DNA from: Pararge aegeria
Taxonomy: Eukaryota > Arthropoda > Insecta > Lepidoptera > Nymphalidae
DNA length: 64,000 bases
Assembly (NCBI RefSeq): GCF_905163445.1
Contig: NC_053194.1
Location: 13,868,921 to 13,932,920 of the forward strand
Direction of reading: 5' to 3'
Shown one piece after another: positions 63,925-64,000 of the stretch. The notes beneath the pieces are model-generated. The model did no database searches. It was not told the DNA's origin and worked only from the letters and a program-made list of their open reading frames with translations. The position numbers were made by a program, and so were the translations under genes. The first letter of the stretch is position 1. Each line of letters begins with the position of its first letter.

Positions 63925-64000
63925 CTATCTATGGCGGTTCTTGAGATACCCCTAATCGATTTCACACATCGCACCGGAACACTAAATCGCTTAGCGGCAC
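63925..64000 (-). mobile_element. SINE family B, reversed, cut by window end
   Basis: 'gagatacccctaatcgattt', 'cgcaccggaacactaaatcg', 'cttagcggcac'. Continues beyond the window. Confidence 0.85.

Overview
The window looks like intergenic, AT-rich DNA from a lepidopteran, probably a nymphalid butterfly. The main evidence is the repeat content: three abundant tRNA-headed SINE families, short Helitrons that end in CTAGT after a 'gacgaagtcgcggg' type motif, RTE and CR1/Jockey-like LINE tails, and a mariner. The order-level call is fairly safe. The family-level call rests on remembered resemblance of the SINEs and is weak. No operons, rRNA, canonical tRNA genes or CRISPR arrays are visible.

No intact host gene could be recognised. 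The most gene-like locus is at 9154-11480 on the minus strand: a broken, apparently once-spliced copy of an arthropod multi-copy protein family with a DNCxGQN motif (DDE-transposase-like). It has a small first exon, a 614-nt intron whose splice junction keeps the reading frame, several frameshifts and a missing middle. All other coding similarity is to transposons: a truncated mariner (3043-3807), at least eight pieces of an RTE-like LINE C-terminus (2.7, 5.5, 27.1, 31.6, 38.8, 40.2, 51.7, 59.8 kb), and C-terminal pieces of other non-LTR reverse transcriptases (35.1, 35.3, 39.6, 45.5, 55.5-56.1, 62.3 kb).

Layout. 0-9 kb: LINE tail, Helitrons, RTE and mariner debris, and several long palindromes. 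9-11.5 kb: the pseudogene. 11.5-18.5 kb: sparse in repeats, with a duplicated 140-bp unit (12.9 and 13.8 kb) and a GC-richer low-copy stretch (15.16-15.62 kb). 18.5-24.5 kb: a dense SINE and Helitron pile-up. 24.5-27 kb: the longest repeat-poor tract. 27-44 kb: SINE clusters, a nested RTE-in-SINE insertion, small TIR elements and LINE fragments. 44-64 kb: more SINEs (family A nearly all on the plus strand), two related Helitrons, a large LINE fragment and a duplicated composite repeat.

SINE names used here (A, B, C, E) and repeat letters (D, F-M) are local labels. The strongest observations are structural: an RTE insertion inside a SINE with an 8-bp target duplication, a quasi-palindrome in one Helitron that can be explained by comparison with a second Helitron in the window, several near-perfect palindromes, and two loci sharing the same repeat-repeat junction. 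I found no convincing new biological system.
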